Shown here: piece after piece, positions 1-9,852 of the stretch
Position numbering within the stretch: position 1 is the first letter of the stretch
Layout of the letters: each line of letters begins with the position of its first letter
NCBI GenBank assembly: GCA_036501625.1
Contig: DASXZY010000041.1
Location: 62,001 to 126,000, forward strand
DNA length: 64,000 nucleotides
Reading direction: 5' to 3'
Source of the DNA: Palsa-1400 sp036501625
GTDB taxonomy: Bacteria > Verrucomicrobiota > Verrucomicrobiia > Limisphaerales > Palsa-1400
Notes under the pieces: generated by a model
Databases searched by the model: none
Told to the model about the DNA's origin: nothing
What the model saw: the letters and a program-made list of their open reading frames with translations, nothing else
Translations under genes and position numbers: made by a program

Positions 1-3000
1 ACGGGACTGGAGGACATCATCCTGGGTACGCCGGTGGCTGGCCGCGATCACCTCGATACCGAGGGATTGATCGGGTTCTTCGTCAATACGCTCTTGTTAC
101 GTTCCAATTTGGCGGGCAATCCGTCGTTTGACGAGCTGCTGCAACGCGTGCGCAACGGGGCGGTGGCCGGTTACGCGCACCAGGATGTGCCGTTTGAAAA
201 AGTGGTGGAATCCCTGCGGCCCGAACGCGCGATGAACCATCTGGCTTTCACCCGGATCATGTTCGCGCTGCAATCGCGCGCCGATGCCGATGGTTCGCTC
301 CATCTGCCGGGGCTTAAAGCCGAATGGTTGGAGGCCGATACCGGGACGGCCAAATTTGATCTCACTTTCGTGGTGCGGGACGTGGGCAGCGGACTGTCGG
401 CGCACGTCGAATATAATTCCGATTTGTTCGACCAACCCTCGATGGAAAGGCTGCTGGAACATTTTGAAAACCTGCTGGGCGCCGCGGCCGCCAATCCCGC
501 GCTCCGCCTCTCCGAGCTGCCGATGCTGGGGGAGGCGGAGCGCCGGCGGCTGCTGGTGGAATGGAATGACAATGCCAGCGAATATCCGCGCGAATCCTGC
601 ATCCACGAATTGTTCGAGAAACAGGCCAGGGAACGGCCCGACGCGCCCGCAGTGGCGTTTGGCGGGATTGCCTGGACCTACGGCGAGCTCAACGCCCGGG
701 CCAACCGGCTTGCCCATTGCCTCCGCCGCCGCAATTTGGAACCGGGCGCGCCGGTGGCGATCTGCATGGAACGCTCGGCCGCCATGGTCGCGGGCATTCT
801 GGCCATCTTGAAAGCGGGCGGGGCCTATGTGCCGATGGACCCGCGTTATCCCAAGGAACGCCTGGCGTTTATCCTGGCCGACACGCGGACTTCCATATTA
901 TTGACCCAGCAGAGCCTTCTCGCGCATCTGCCGCATCGGCGATTGCAAACGGTTTGCGTGGACACCGACGGCGGCGAAATCGCCAGCCACAGCGCGGATA
1001 ATCTGCCCAACCGCACGGCGCCGGAGGATGTCGCCTATATTATTTACACATCCGGATCGACGGGCGAGCCGAAGGGCGTGGCGGTGCCGCATCGCGCCGT
1101 CAACCGCCTGGTCTTTAACACCAATTACATCAAATTGGATGCCACAGACCGCATCGCGCAAGTGTCCAACATGTCATTCGACGCGGCGACGTTCGAGATA
1201 TGGGGCGCTTTGCTCAATGGCGGGCAACTGCGCGGGATCGCGACGGACATCGCGCTCTCGCCGAAGGAGTTCGCCAGGGAGCTTCGGGAACAGGACATCA
1301 CGGCAATGTTCCTCACCTCTGCCCTGTTCAGTCAATTGGCCGCCGAAGTACCCGGCGTGTTCGCAACGATGCGCACGCTTATGGCCGGCGGCGAAGCGCT
1401 TGATCCGAAATGGGTGCGCGCCGTCCTCAAGGATCGCCCGCCGTTGCGGCTGGTCAACGGTTACGGTCCGACCGAAAATACCACCTTCACCTGCTGCGCG
1501 CTGCTGCGAGACGTTCCTGAAGGCGCGGCCAGCGTGCCGATTGGCCGCCCCATTTCCAACACGCAAGTCTATATCTTGGACGCCCATCGCAATCCCGTGC
1601 CCGCGGGCGTGCCTGGAGAATTATTTACGGGCGGCGACGGCCTGGCACGAGGCTATTGGAACCGGCCGGAATTGACCGCGGAAAAATTCATCCTGCATCA
1701 ATTCAGCCCCGATGGCCCGTGCCAGTGCTTATATCGAACGGGGGACATGGCGCGGTATTTGCCGGACGGAAACATCGAGTTTCTTGGCCGGATCGATGGC
1801 CAGGTCAAGATTCGCGGCTTTCGGATTGAATTGGGCGAAATCGAGGCCGTGCTCGGACGCTGCCCCGGCGTGAGGGAATGCGCCGTCAAGGTTTGCGGTT
1901 CCGGCGCCGGGCAAAACAGCCTGGCCGCGTATTGTGTGGCCGAAGGCAAACGGACTCTCAAGCCCGGCCCTTTGCGCGCCTTTGTGGCGGAACATTTGCC
2001 AGAATGCATGATACCCGCAGCGTTCGTGCAACTCGCGGCCCTGCCGCTCACTCCCAACGGCAAAGTGGACCGCAACGCGCTGCCGGAGCCGGATCACGCT
2101 CGCCCGACACTGGAAAAAAAATATGCTTCGCCAAGGGACGCGGTTGAATTGGAATTAACCCGGATTTGGGAAAGCGTCCTCGGCATTGAGCCAATCGGAA
2201 TCGAAGACCATTTCTTTGAACTCGGGGGGCATTCGCTCATGGCCGTCCGGCTGGCGGCGCGGATTGAGAAAGCCTTCGGGCACAAGCTGCCGCTGGCCGC
2301 GATTTTCACGGCGCCGACCATTGAAAAACTGGCCGTCGTGATCCGCGACGAAATGCGCGGCGACAGCGCCACGGCCGGCACTTCGGTGGTGGAGCTTCAA
2401 CCCAAAGGAAGCCAGCCGCCGTTGTTTCTGGTTCATGGCGCGGGAGGCGGAATGTTTTGGGGCTATGTCAATCTGGCGCGGCGACTCGGGCAGGATCAGC
2501 CGGTCTATGGGTTCAGCTCACGCGGATTGGACGGGCGCGCGGAGTTCGAAACCATCGAAGAGATGGCCGCGCAATACGTGCGGGATTTGCGGGCCATCCA
2601 GCCGTGCGGGCCTTATCATTTGGGCGGCTATTGCTTTGGCGGCAACGTGGCGTTCGAAATGGCCCGGCAATTGGAGGCCCAGGGCGAAAAGGTGGCCTTG
2701 CTGGCGCTGCTCAATTGCGCCGCCCCCAATTCCCGCTATTTGCAAGCGCGCTGGACTCCCGTCTGGTGCATTCGGTTTTTGCGCAATCTATTTTACTGGG
2801 CCGATTATTGCCGGCAATGGACGGCCCCGCAGCGGAGTGAATTCCTGCGCTGGAAATGGTCCCTGGTCAAACAATGGGTTTCGCGCAGGCCGACGCACGG
2901 TGTCGATAACTTGATCGACCTCGCCGCGCTGCCCGAACAGCAGCAGGAAATTTGGAAAGCCCACGTCCGCGCCCTGGTGAAATTTCATCCGCAAGCCTAT

Positions 3001-6000
3001 TCCGGCCGCGTCCATTTGTTCCGCAGTCCAGGCCATCCGCTGTGGTGCTCGTTCGAGCCGGATTACGGATGGGGCGACCTGGCCCGGCAAGGGGCCGCCG
3101 TGACCGTCGTCAAAGGCGCGCACGAAAAAATTCTCGAAGAACCGTGGGTGGACGAGACGGCCGCAGCCTTGGCGCAAGTGCTCGAAGAGAGCCGCGAAAC
3201 CGACTTGGAATTTTGGAAAAGGACCTTGGCGGGCGCGCCGGCTTTGCTGGAACTGCCGGCGGACCGCCCGCGTCCGGCTGTGCTGGGGACATCCATGGGC
3301 GCGGAAACGCGGTTGCTGCCGCGGACACTTCTTGCGGACATCGAAGGCGCGGAGCGCGAGACCGCGGCCTTGGCGGCCCTCAACGTTGTCCTGAACCGAT
3401 ACAGCGGGCAGGACGACTTGCTTGTGGGAGTCCAATCGCCGACGAACACCGTTGTCCTGCGAACGACCATGGCGGGCCATCCCACCGGGCGCAAAATTCT
3501 CGATGGCGTGCGCGCGGCTCGAAACGCGGCCCTGAAACATGGAAATGCTCCGTTTGCTGAACTTTGCCCGGAGCGCAGCCCGTCTTATCATCCGGTGGCG
3601 CAGGTATTTTTCTCGAATGGCCTGGCATCGGCCCCAGAAGGAATCGACTTGCGCCTCTGCCTGCTGGAACACGCCGAAGGAACCTCTCTGCGCCTTGAGT
3701 ACGCGGCGGATTTGTTCGACGGCGCGGCCATTCAAAGAATGCTGGGACATTTGGAAGTGGCGCTGAACCGGCTCGTGACCGCGCCCGAACGGCCGCTTTC
3801 CGAACTGTCCATCCTCACGCCGGCTGAGTCAGACTTGCTTCTGGTGGAATGGAACCGGACGCAAAAGGATTATCCGCGGGAGAAGGCGCTCATCGAACTT
3901 TTTCACGAGCAAGCCGCGCGCGCGCCGCAGGCGGAGGCGCTCGTATGCGGCGAACGCCGGCTGACTTATCGCGAGCTTTCCGAACGCGCCGGGCGCGTGG
4001 CGAAACATTTGCAAGCTTTGGGGGTGGGGAGCCAGTCGCTCGTGGGCATCTGCCTGGAGCGTTCCGAGGACATGGTGGCGGGGATCCTTGGGACACTCCA
4101 GGCAGGAGGGGCCTACGTTCCGCTGGACCCGGCTTATCCGCAAGCGCGCCTGGCTTTCATTGTCCAGGACGCCAAATTGAAAGTGTTATTGACCCGGAGA
4201 AATCTGCGCGGCCTCGCGCCCGCGGGTGAAACGCCGGTGTTATGCGTCGAAGACCTTGGCGGCGATGGCGAGCCGCTGGCGGCGGCGCGCGCGGCCGGGC
4301 CGAACGATCTGGCTTACGTGCTTTACACATCCGGCTCGACTGGCCAGCCCAAAGGGGTGGCCTTGGAAAATCGCAGCGCGGTGGCCTTCGTTTCGTGGGC
4401 CAAAGAGGTCTTCACCCCTGAGGAGATTTCGGGCGTGCTGGCTTCGACATCAATCTGTTTTGACCTTTCCGTGTTCGAGTTATTTGTGCCGCTGGCCTGC
4501 GGCGGGAAAATCATTTTGGCCGACAACGCCCTGGCGCTGCCCGGCTTGCCGGCTGCCCGCGAAGTCACGCTAGTCAACACCGTTCCTTCAGCCATGCGCG
4601 AATTGCTGCGCTGCCACGGCGTGCCGCCCTCGGTGCGGGTGGTCAATCTGGCGGGCGAGCCGCTGACGGCGGAACTGGCCGCGCAAATTTACCGCGATAC
4701 ATCCGTCGAAAAAGTCTATGACCTCTACGGGCCAACCGAAACGACGACCTACTCCACTTGCGCGCTGCGGCGGGCTGGAGAACCCGCGACCATCGGGCGG
4801 CCTTTGGCCAATGAGCAGATCTACATTCTTGACAAACACATGCAGCCGGCGCCAGCGGGCGTGCCTGGCGATTTGTATATCGGCGGAGACGGACTGGCCC
4901 GCGGTTATCTCAACCGGCCTGACTTGACGGCGGAACGTTTTCTGCCGCATCCCTTCCAATCCGGCGCGCGCATTTACAAGACCGGCGACGTCGCCCGCTG
5001 GCGCGAGGACGGCAATCTCATCTATTTGGGGCGCTCCGATCACCAGGTCAAAATCCGGGGCTTTCGCATTGAGCTTGGCGAAATCGAATCCGCCCTTAAG
5101 AGCCATGCGGCCGTAGCGGAAGCGGTCGTGATGGCCCGCGAAGACCGGCCCGGCGAAAAGCGGCTGGCCGCCTACGTTGTCACTCATGCGAACCAGACCG
5201 TGACGGCCGGCGAGTTGCGGCGCCGCACCCGGGAAAAATTGCCGGATTACATGACGCCCGCCTTCTTCATTTTCCTGCCCAAGCTTCCGCTGACACCGAA
5301 TGGCAAAGTGGACCGCCGCGCCTTGCCCGCACCGGACGAAGAGGCGCGGGAACGCGGCAAAGAATTCACGGCCCCGCGCCCCGGCTTGGAAGAGCAAGCT
5401 GCTGCCGTCTGGAGCGAAGTCCTCGGCGTGAAGGCGATTGGAGCGGCAGACAACTTTTTCGAATTGGGCGGCAACTCGCTGCTGGCCATCCAAGTCATTT
5501 CACGGCTGCGCGACATCTGGCGGATCGAACTGCCGCTTTCATGTTTGTTTGACGCGCCGACGGTTCAGGCGCTGGCGGCGGGCGTGGGAACGGGCCGCTG
5601 GAAACTCCGTGAGCAGGCGGTTCCGCCGCTGGAGCCGGTTTCCCGCGCCGGGCTTCTGCCCGCTTCCTTCATGCAGGAACAATTGTGGTTTCTCCACCAA
5701 CTGGAACCGGGCAGCGACGCTTACAATGTCCCAGCGGCGATTCACCTCAAAGGCCCGCTGAATTTGAAGGCTCTCCAACAATCGTTCGACGCGATTGTGG
5801 CGCGGCATGAAGCGCTCCGCACGACCCTGCATTTCTCCGATGGAAATTTGAAGCAGGAAATCACTGCCGCGCTGGAAGTTCCAATCAGCGTGGCGGATTT
5901 GGGGCGCCAAGGCGAACCGAAGATGCTGGAACTGTTCCAGGCCGAAGCGCGGCGGCCATTTGATTTGGAGCACGGGCCGCTCATCCGAGCCAGCGTCGCG

Positions 6001-9000
6001 CGACTCGGCGAGACAGACCACGGATTGGTCATCGTCATGCACCACGCGGTCACGGATGGCTGGTCTCTGGATATTCTTTTCCGTGAATTGGAAACGGGTT
6101 ACCGGGCCTTCGCGGCGGGCGCGGCTCCGGCATTCACACCTCTGCCCGTGCAAGCGGCGGATTACGCGGGCTGGCAGCGGGGCTGGATGCAAGGCGCAGC
6201 CATGGAACGCGAGCTGGCGTATTGGAAGGACAAACTGGCCGGCGCGCCGGTCGCTCTTGAATTGCCGTCCGTTGCGGCCGGCGCCGAACCGCCCGCGGCC
6301 AAGGCGGCGCGTGCCACGGTCGAATTGCCGGAACAACTCCGCGCCGAAATCATGCGGCTGGGCCAGGGCGAAGGCGCCACCACGTTTATGGTCTTGATGA
6401 CGGCCCTTGCCATCACGTTGCGCAATTGGACTGGGCAAACGGACATGGTGCTCGGCACGGTTTCGGCGGGGCGCAGCCGCCGCGAAATTGAGGACCTGAT
6501 TGGCTGTTTCATGAATTTTCTCCCGTTGCGCCTCAAGATCGACGGGACGGAAACGGGTTTGGAGGCCTTGCGCGCGGTCAAAGAAGAAGTCATCGAGAGC
6601 CAGGCGCACCAGGATTGTCCGTTCGAAAAGATTGTCGAGTCCGCAAAGGTGGAGCGGCGTCCGGGCCGGAATCCGTTGTACAACGCCGCGTTGCTGTTTC
6701 AAAATCTTCCCCGCACGCCGGATTTTGGCGGCGGCCTGGCCAGCAGTCCGATGGACGTGTGCGTGGAAGCAGCGCTGCTGGACTTGCGCTTTGAGGCCAA
6801 TGAGAGCGCCGCGGGCATTGGTCTCACTTGCGAATATAGGGCGGATTTGTTTGACGCCACGACCATTGAGCGCCTGCTGGCGTCATTCCGCGGCATTTTG
6901 GAAACATTGGCGCGGTCTCCGCAAACTCAGGTGGCTGGCTTTGAGCTGGAGGCTGGGTTGCGGCAAACGCCTCCCGAAACGATCGCCGTCTGCGGCACGT
7001 TTACGACGGAGCCGGTAGAAGAGCCGCTGCGCTTTTGGCTCGATGAATTGGGCATTCGGCATCGCATCCAATTCGCGCCTTACAATCAGGTTTTCCAACA
7101 ATTGCTCGACCCGGCCAGCGTTCTCTCTGCCAATCGCCATGGCCTGAACATTGTGCTGATCCGGCTGCACGATTGGTGCACTCCCACGTTCGGCCATTCC
7201 ATCAAACATCACGCCGACGAATTCATTCGCGCCATCCACGCGGCCTCGGAGCGCGGAGGCGCGTCCATTCTGGTTTGCTTTTGTCCCGCTCCGCCTGACC
7301 CTGGCCGCGGCTCATCGAAAGCGGAGGCGCTGGCGGAATTGGAGGCCGCGCTGGCGGGCGCGCTGGAACAAATCGATGGAATTTATGTGGCGACCTCGGC
7401 GGAATTGGCCGGGCGGTATCCCGTGCGCGATTATGACGACCCGGCTGGCAATGAACTCGGTCACATTCCTTATACACCAATGTTTTTCACAGCCCTGGCG
7501 ACGCTGATCGCGCGGAAATTCCACGCGCTGCGCCGGCCCGCTTGCAAAGTCATCGTCCTCGATTGCGATCAAACACTATGGCAGGGCGTCTGCGGCGAAG
7601 ACGGCCCGAAAGGAATTCAAATCGATCCACAGCGCGCCGCGTTGCAACAGTTCATGCGGCGGCAGCGCGAGATGGGAAAATTGCTGGCGGTATGCAGCAA
7701 GAACGATGAAGCGGACGTTAACGCCGTCTTCGATGACGGGCCAGCGATGCCCCTGGCGCGGGAGCATTTCTCCGCCTGGCGCGTCAACTGGCGGCCGAAA
7801 TCGGAGAACCTCAAGGCCATCGCGGAGGAGCTTAAGCTTGGCTTGGACAGTTTTATTTTTGTTGATGACAACCCGGTCGAATGCGCCGAAGTCCAGGCAA
7901 ATTGCCCCGAAGCGCTGGCGCTCGCTTTGCCCGAAGACCCCGCGCGGATTCCCGAATTCCTCGAGCATTGCTGGGCATTCGATCAATTGAAGACGACCGC
8001 CGAGGACCGAAGCCGCGGCGCGATGTACTTGCAGAACAGATTCCGGGAGCAACTGCAGGCGCAGGCCGGCAGCTTCGCCGATTTCATCAAGGATCTTCAA
8101 CTGGAAGTTCAAATCGCTCCAGCCGCTCCCGCGCAATTGGCGCGCGTGGCGCAGTTGACACAGCGCACCAACCAATTCAACGCGAGCGGAAAGCGCCGCA
8201 CGGAAAGCGAGCTAAAGCGGCTGGCCGGACAGCGCGAAGTGGCAGCCGTCTCCGTCAAGGATCGTTTTGGAGATTATGGATTGGTGGGCGCGATGATCTT
8301 CGAGCCGCGGGATGGCGCGCTCGTTGCGGACTCTTTCATGTTGAGTTGCCGCGCGTTGGGACGCGGCGTGGAGCATCGGATGCTGGCCTGGCTGGGCAGC
8401 GCGGCCGCCGCGCGCGGCGCGAAGTGGGTGGACGTCCCATTCGAACGGCTGTCTCGCAATCAGCCGGCGCTCGATTTTCTGGAGAGCGCGGGCGCTTCCT
8501 TCAAACAGGCGCACTTATTCCATTTCCCGGCGGAAGTCGCGGCCGCGATTGCCTTTAACCCGCAGGACGCCGCGAAGGCATCCAGCACGGAGACGGCGCC
8601 TTCGCAAAGGACACCGCAACAATTCAACCAATGCCGGAAGATCGCAATGGAGTGGCGCGGCGTGGCGGAAATACACCGGAAAATCGAAGCCCGGCCAGCG
8701 GCGCGGCGGAAGGGCGGGGCCGGGTTTGCCGCTCCGCGCACGAGCATGGAACGCCGGCTGTGCGAATTGTGGCAGCGGCTCTTGCGCGTGGAACAAGTCG
8801 GCATTGACGACGACTTTTTCGAGTTGGGCGGGCATTCGCTGCTGGCCGTCAGGCTCTTCGCGCAGGTGGAAAAAATGACCGGGCGCAAGCTGCCGCTGGT
8901 CACGCTTTTCCAGGCCCCGACCGTCGGGCAATTGGCCTCCATTCTCAGCGAAGACAAAACAGAGGGATTGCATTCGCTGCTGGTGCCGATCCAGCCCAAT

Positions 9001-9852
9001 GGCAGCAAGCCGCCGCTCTACCTCGTTCACGGCGCCGGCGGAGATGTGTTGTGGGGCTACGCGAATCTAGTAGCGCACACGGACCCCGACCAGCCCCTTT
9101 ACGCTCTCAGATCGCGCGCGCAAACCGGCATGGAGGAATTCGAGCGCCTGGAAGACATGGCGGCCTGCTACGTGCAGGTGATTCGAAGCCATCAGCCCGA
9201 AGGTCCTTATCACTTGGGCGGCTACTGTTTCGGGGGAAATGTCGCCTATGAAATGGCGCGACAAATTCAAGCGGAAGGCGGGAAGGTCGCGCTGCTGGCC
9301 TTGCTGGACAGCGCCCCATCCAATTCCGGCTACGAAAAAATCCAATGGTGGCGGCCCGATTTCGCCGGGCTGTTCGCGCGCAATCTTTACTATTGGCTGC
9401 AGGATTTCCGCCTCGTGCCGGCGGCGGATCGCCGGCGATTCATCGCGCGAAAACTCCGCTCTTCCGGGCGCAAGGTGGTCCGCTGGATGCGCGGCTCGAA
9501 GGCCGGCGCGGCGGTAGACCTGGAAGAAGTCATCGACCCGTCTTATTTCCCGGAACAGGAATTGAAGCTTTGGCAGATTCATTTGCGCGCGCTCGCCAAC
9601 TACGCGCCTCAGCCGTCGTCCGCCCATGTCACCCTGTTCCGCACTCGCGGGCATCCGCTCTTCTCGTCGTTCGCGGAGGATTTGCGCTGGGGCGGGCTGG
9701 CCGCGGGCGGCGTCACAGTCAAGTTGATTCCCGGTTCGCACGAAAACATTTTTATGGAGCCCAACGCAAAGTCCGTCGCCCAATGCCTGTCCGCCGCGCT
9801 GGCGGCGGCGCAGGAAAGCGCGGAAAACAAACCGGCTCTTTTTCCCCTATGA
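1..9852 (+). CDS. Non-ribosomal peptide synthetase with two thioesterases and an FkbH-type domain (5' end outside window)
   Basis: A multimodular NRPS. The frame is open from base 1 and the first residues (DIILGTPVAGR) already lie inside a condensation domain, so the true start is upstream; a GTG at 34 is internal. Approximate domains by nucleotide: C-terminal lobe of a C domain 1-560; A1 600-2080 (YTSGSTG at 1045, NGYGPTE at 1456, NGKVDR at 2056); PCP1 with carrier Ser at 2233; TE1 2400-3185 (GGYCFGG, Cys at 2632); a shortened C-like segment 3200-3830; A2 3880-5320 (YTSGSTG at 4324); PCP2 with Ser at 5476; a full C domain 5650-6950 (HHAVTDG at 6040); an FkbH-type HAD domain 6970-8560 (DCDQT at 7561); PCP3 with Ser at 8836; TE2 8975-9810 (Cys at 9226). 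It should build a short peptide in the cytoplasm. The stop overlaps the exporter start (ATGA). The order looks like two synthetases joined end to end. Family and domain order are firm; the product is inference. Confidence 0.95.
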   Translation, partial: TGLEDIILGTPVAGRDHLDTEGLIGFFVNTLLLRSNLAGNPSFDELLQRVRNGAVAGYAHQDVPFEKVVESLRPERAMNHLAFTRIMFALQSRADADGSLHLPGLKAEWLEADTGTAKFDLTFVVRDVGSGLSAHVEYNSDLFDQPSMERLLEHFENLLGAAAANPALRLSELPMLGEAERRRLLVEWNDNASEYPRESCIHELFEKQARERPDAPAVAFGGIAWTYGELNARANRLAHCLRRRNLEPGAPVAICMERSAAMVAGILAILKAGGAYVPMDPRYPKERLAFILADTRTSILLTQQSLLAHLPHRRLQTVCVDTDGGEIASHSADNLPNRTAPEDVAYIIYTSGSTGEPKGVAVPHRAVNRLVFNTNYIKLDATDRIAQVSNMSFDAATFEIWGALLNGGQLRGIATDIALSPKEFARELREQDITAMFLTSALFSQLAAEVPGVFATMRTLMAGGEALDPKWVRAVLKDRPPLRLVNGYGPTENTTFTCCALLRDVPEGAASVPIGRPISNTQVYILDAHRNPVPAGVPGELFTGGDGLARGYWNRPELTAEKFILHQFSPDGPCQCLYRTGDMARYLPDGNIEFLGRIDGQVKIRGFRIELGEIEAVLGRCPGVRECAVKVCGSGAGQNSLAAYCVAEGKRTLKPGPLRAFVAEHLPECMIPAAFVQLAALPLTPNGKVDRNALPEPDHARPTLEKKYASPRDAVELELTRIWESVLGIEPIGIEDHFFELGGHSLMAVRLAARIEKAFGHKLPLAAIFTAPTIEKLAVVIRDEMRGDSATAGTSVVELQPKGSQPPLFLVHGAGGGMFWGYVNLARRLGQDQPVYGFSSRGLDGRAEFETIEEMAAQYVRDLRAIQPCGPYHLGGYCFGGNVAFEMARQLEAQGEKVALLALLNCAAPNSRYLQARWTPVWCIRFLRNLFYWADYCRQWTAPQRSEFLRWKWSLVKQWVSRRPTHGVDNLIDLAALPEQQQEIWKAHVRALVKFHPQAYSGRVHLFRSPGHPLWCSFEPDYGWGDLARQGAAVTVVKGAHEKILEEPWVDETAAALAQVLEESRETDLEFWKRTLAGAPALLELPADRPRPAVLGTSMGAETRLLPRTLLADIEGAERETAALAALNVVLNRYSGQDDLLVGVQSPTNTVVLRTTMAGHPTGRKILDGVRAARNAALKHGNAPFAELCPERSPSYHPVAQVFFSNGLASAPEGIDLRLCLLEHAEGTSLRLEYAADLFDGAAIQRMLGHLEVALNRLVTAPERPLSELSILTPAESDLLLVEWNRTQKDYPREKALIELFHEQAARAPQAEALVCGERRLTYRELSERAGRVAKHLQALGVGSQSLVGICLERSEDMVAGILGTLQAGGAYVPLDPAYPQARLAFIVQDAKLKVLLTRRNLRGLAPAGETPVLCVEDLGGDGEPLAAARAAGPNDLAYVLYTSGSTGQPKGVALENRSAVAFVSWAKEVFTPEEISGVLASTSICFDLSVFELFVPLACGGKIILADNALALPGLPAAREVTLVNTVPSAMRELLRCHGVPPSVRVVNLAGEPLTAELAAQIYRDTSVEKVYDLYGPTETTTYSTCALRRAGEPATIGRPLANEQIYILDKHMQPAPAGVPGDLYIGGDGLARGYLNRPDLTAERFLPHPFQSGARIYKTGDVARWREDGNLIYLGRSDHQVKIRGFRIELGEIESALKSHAAVAEAVVMAREDRPGEKRLAAYVVTHANQTVTAGELRRRTREKLPDYMTPAFFIFLPKLPLTPNGKVDRRALPAPDEEARERGKEFTAPRPGLEEQAAAVWSEVLGVKAIGAADNFFELGGNSLLAIQVISRLRDIWRIELPLSCLFDAPTVQALAAGVGTGRWKLREQAVPPLEPVSRAGLLPASFMQEQLWFLHQLEPGSDAYNVPAAIHLKGPLNLKALQQSFDAIVARHEALRTTLHFSDGNLKQEITAALEVPISVADLGRQGEPKMLELFQAEARRPFDLEHGPLIRASVARLGETDHGLVIVMHHAVTDGWSLDILFRELETGYRAFAAGAAPAFTPLPVQAADYAGWQRGWMQGAAMERELAYWKDKLAGAPVALELPSVAAGAEPPAAKAARATVELPEQLRAEIMRLGQGEGATTFMVLMTALAITLRNWTGQTDMVLGTVSAGRSRREIEDLIGCFMNFLPLRLKIDGTETGLEALRAVKEEVIESQAHQDCPFEKIVESAKVERRPGRNPLYNAALLFQNLPRTPDFGGGLASSPMDVCVEAALLDLRFEANESAAGIGLTCEYRADLFDATTIERLLASFRGILETLARSPQTQVAGFELEAGLRQTPPETIAVCGTFTTEPVEEPLRFWLDELGIRHRIQFAPYNQVFQQLLDPASVLSANRHGLNIVLIRLHDWCTPTFGHSIKHHADEFIRAIHAASERGGASILVCFCPAPPDPGRGSSKAEALAELEAALAGALEQIDGIYVATSAELAGRYPVRDYDDPAGNELGHIPYTPMFFTALATLIARKFHALRRPACKVIVLDCDQTLWQGVCGEDGPKGIQIDPQRAALQQFMRRQREMGKLLAVCSKNDEADVNAVFDDGPAMPLAREHFSAWRVNWRPKSENLKAIAEELKLGLDSFIFVDDNPVECAEVQANCPEALALALPEDPARIPEFLEHCWAFDQLKTTAEDRSRGAMYLQNRFREQLQAQAGSFADFIKDLQLEVQIAPAAPAQLARVAQLTQRTNQFNASGKRRTESELKRLAGQREVAAVSVKDRFGDYGLVGAMIFEPRDGALVADSFMLSCRALGRGVEHRMLAWLGSAAAARGAKWVDVPFERLSRNQPALDFLESAGASFKQAHLFHFPAEVAAAIAFNPQDAAKASSTETAPSQRTPQQFNQCRKIAMEWRGVAEIHRKIEARPAARRKGGAGFAAPRTSMERRLCELWQRLLRVEQVGIDDDFFELGGHSLLAVRLFAQVEKMTGRKLPLVTLFQAPTVGQLASILSEDKTEGLHSLLVPIQPNGSKPPLYLVHGAGGDVLWGYANLVAHTDPDQPLYALRSRAQTGMEEFERLEDMAACYVQVIRSHQPEGPYHLGGYCFGGNVAYEMARQIQAEGGKVALLALLDSAPSNSGYEKIQWWRPDFAGLFARNLYYWLQDFRLVPAADRRRFIARKLRSSGRKVVRWMRGSKAGAAVDLEEVIDPSYFPEQELKLWQIHLRALANYAPQPSSAHVTLFRTRGHPLFSSFAEDLRWGGLAAGGVTVKLIPGSHENIFMEPNAKSVAQCLSAALAAAQESAENKPALFPL

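Noticed and set aside
9345..9848. Long N-terminal extension of the ABC exporter frame into the NRPS
   Set aside because: It is a shadow of TE2 in another frame, Arg/Gly-rich with no family match; the exporter starts at 9849 with an ATGA overlap.
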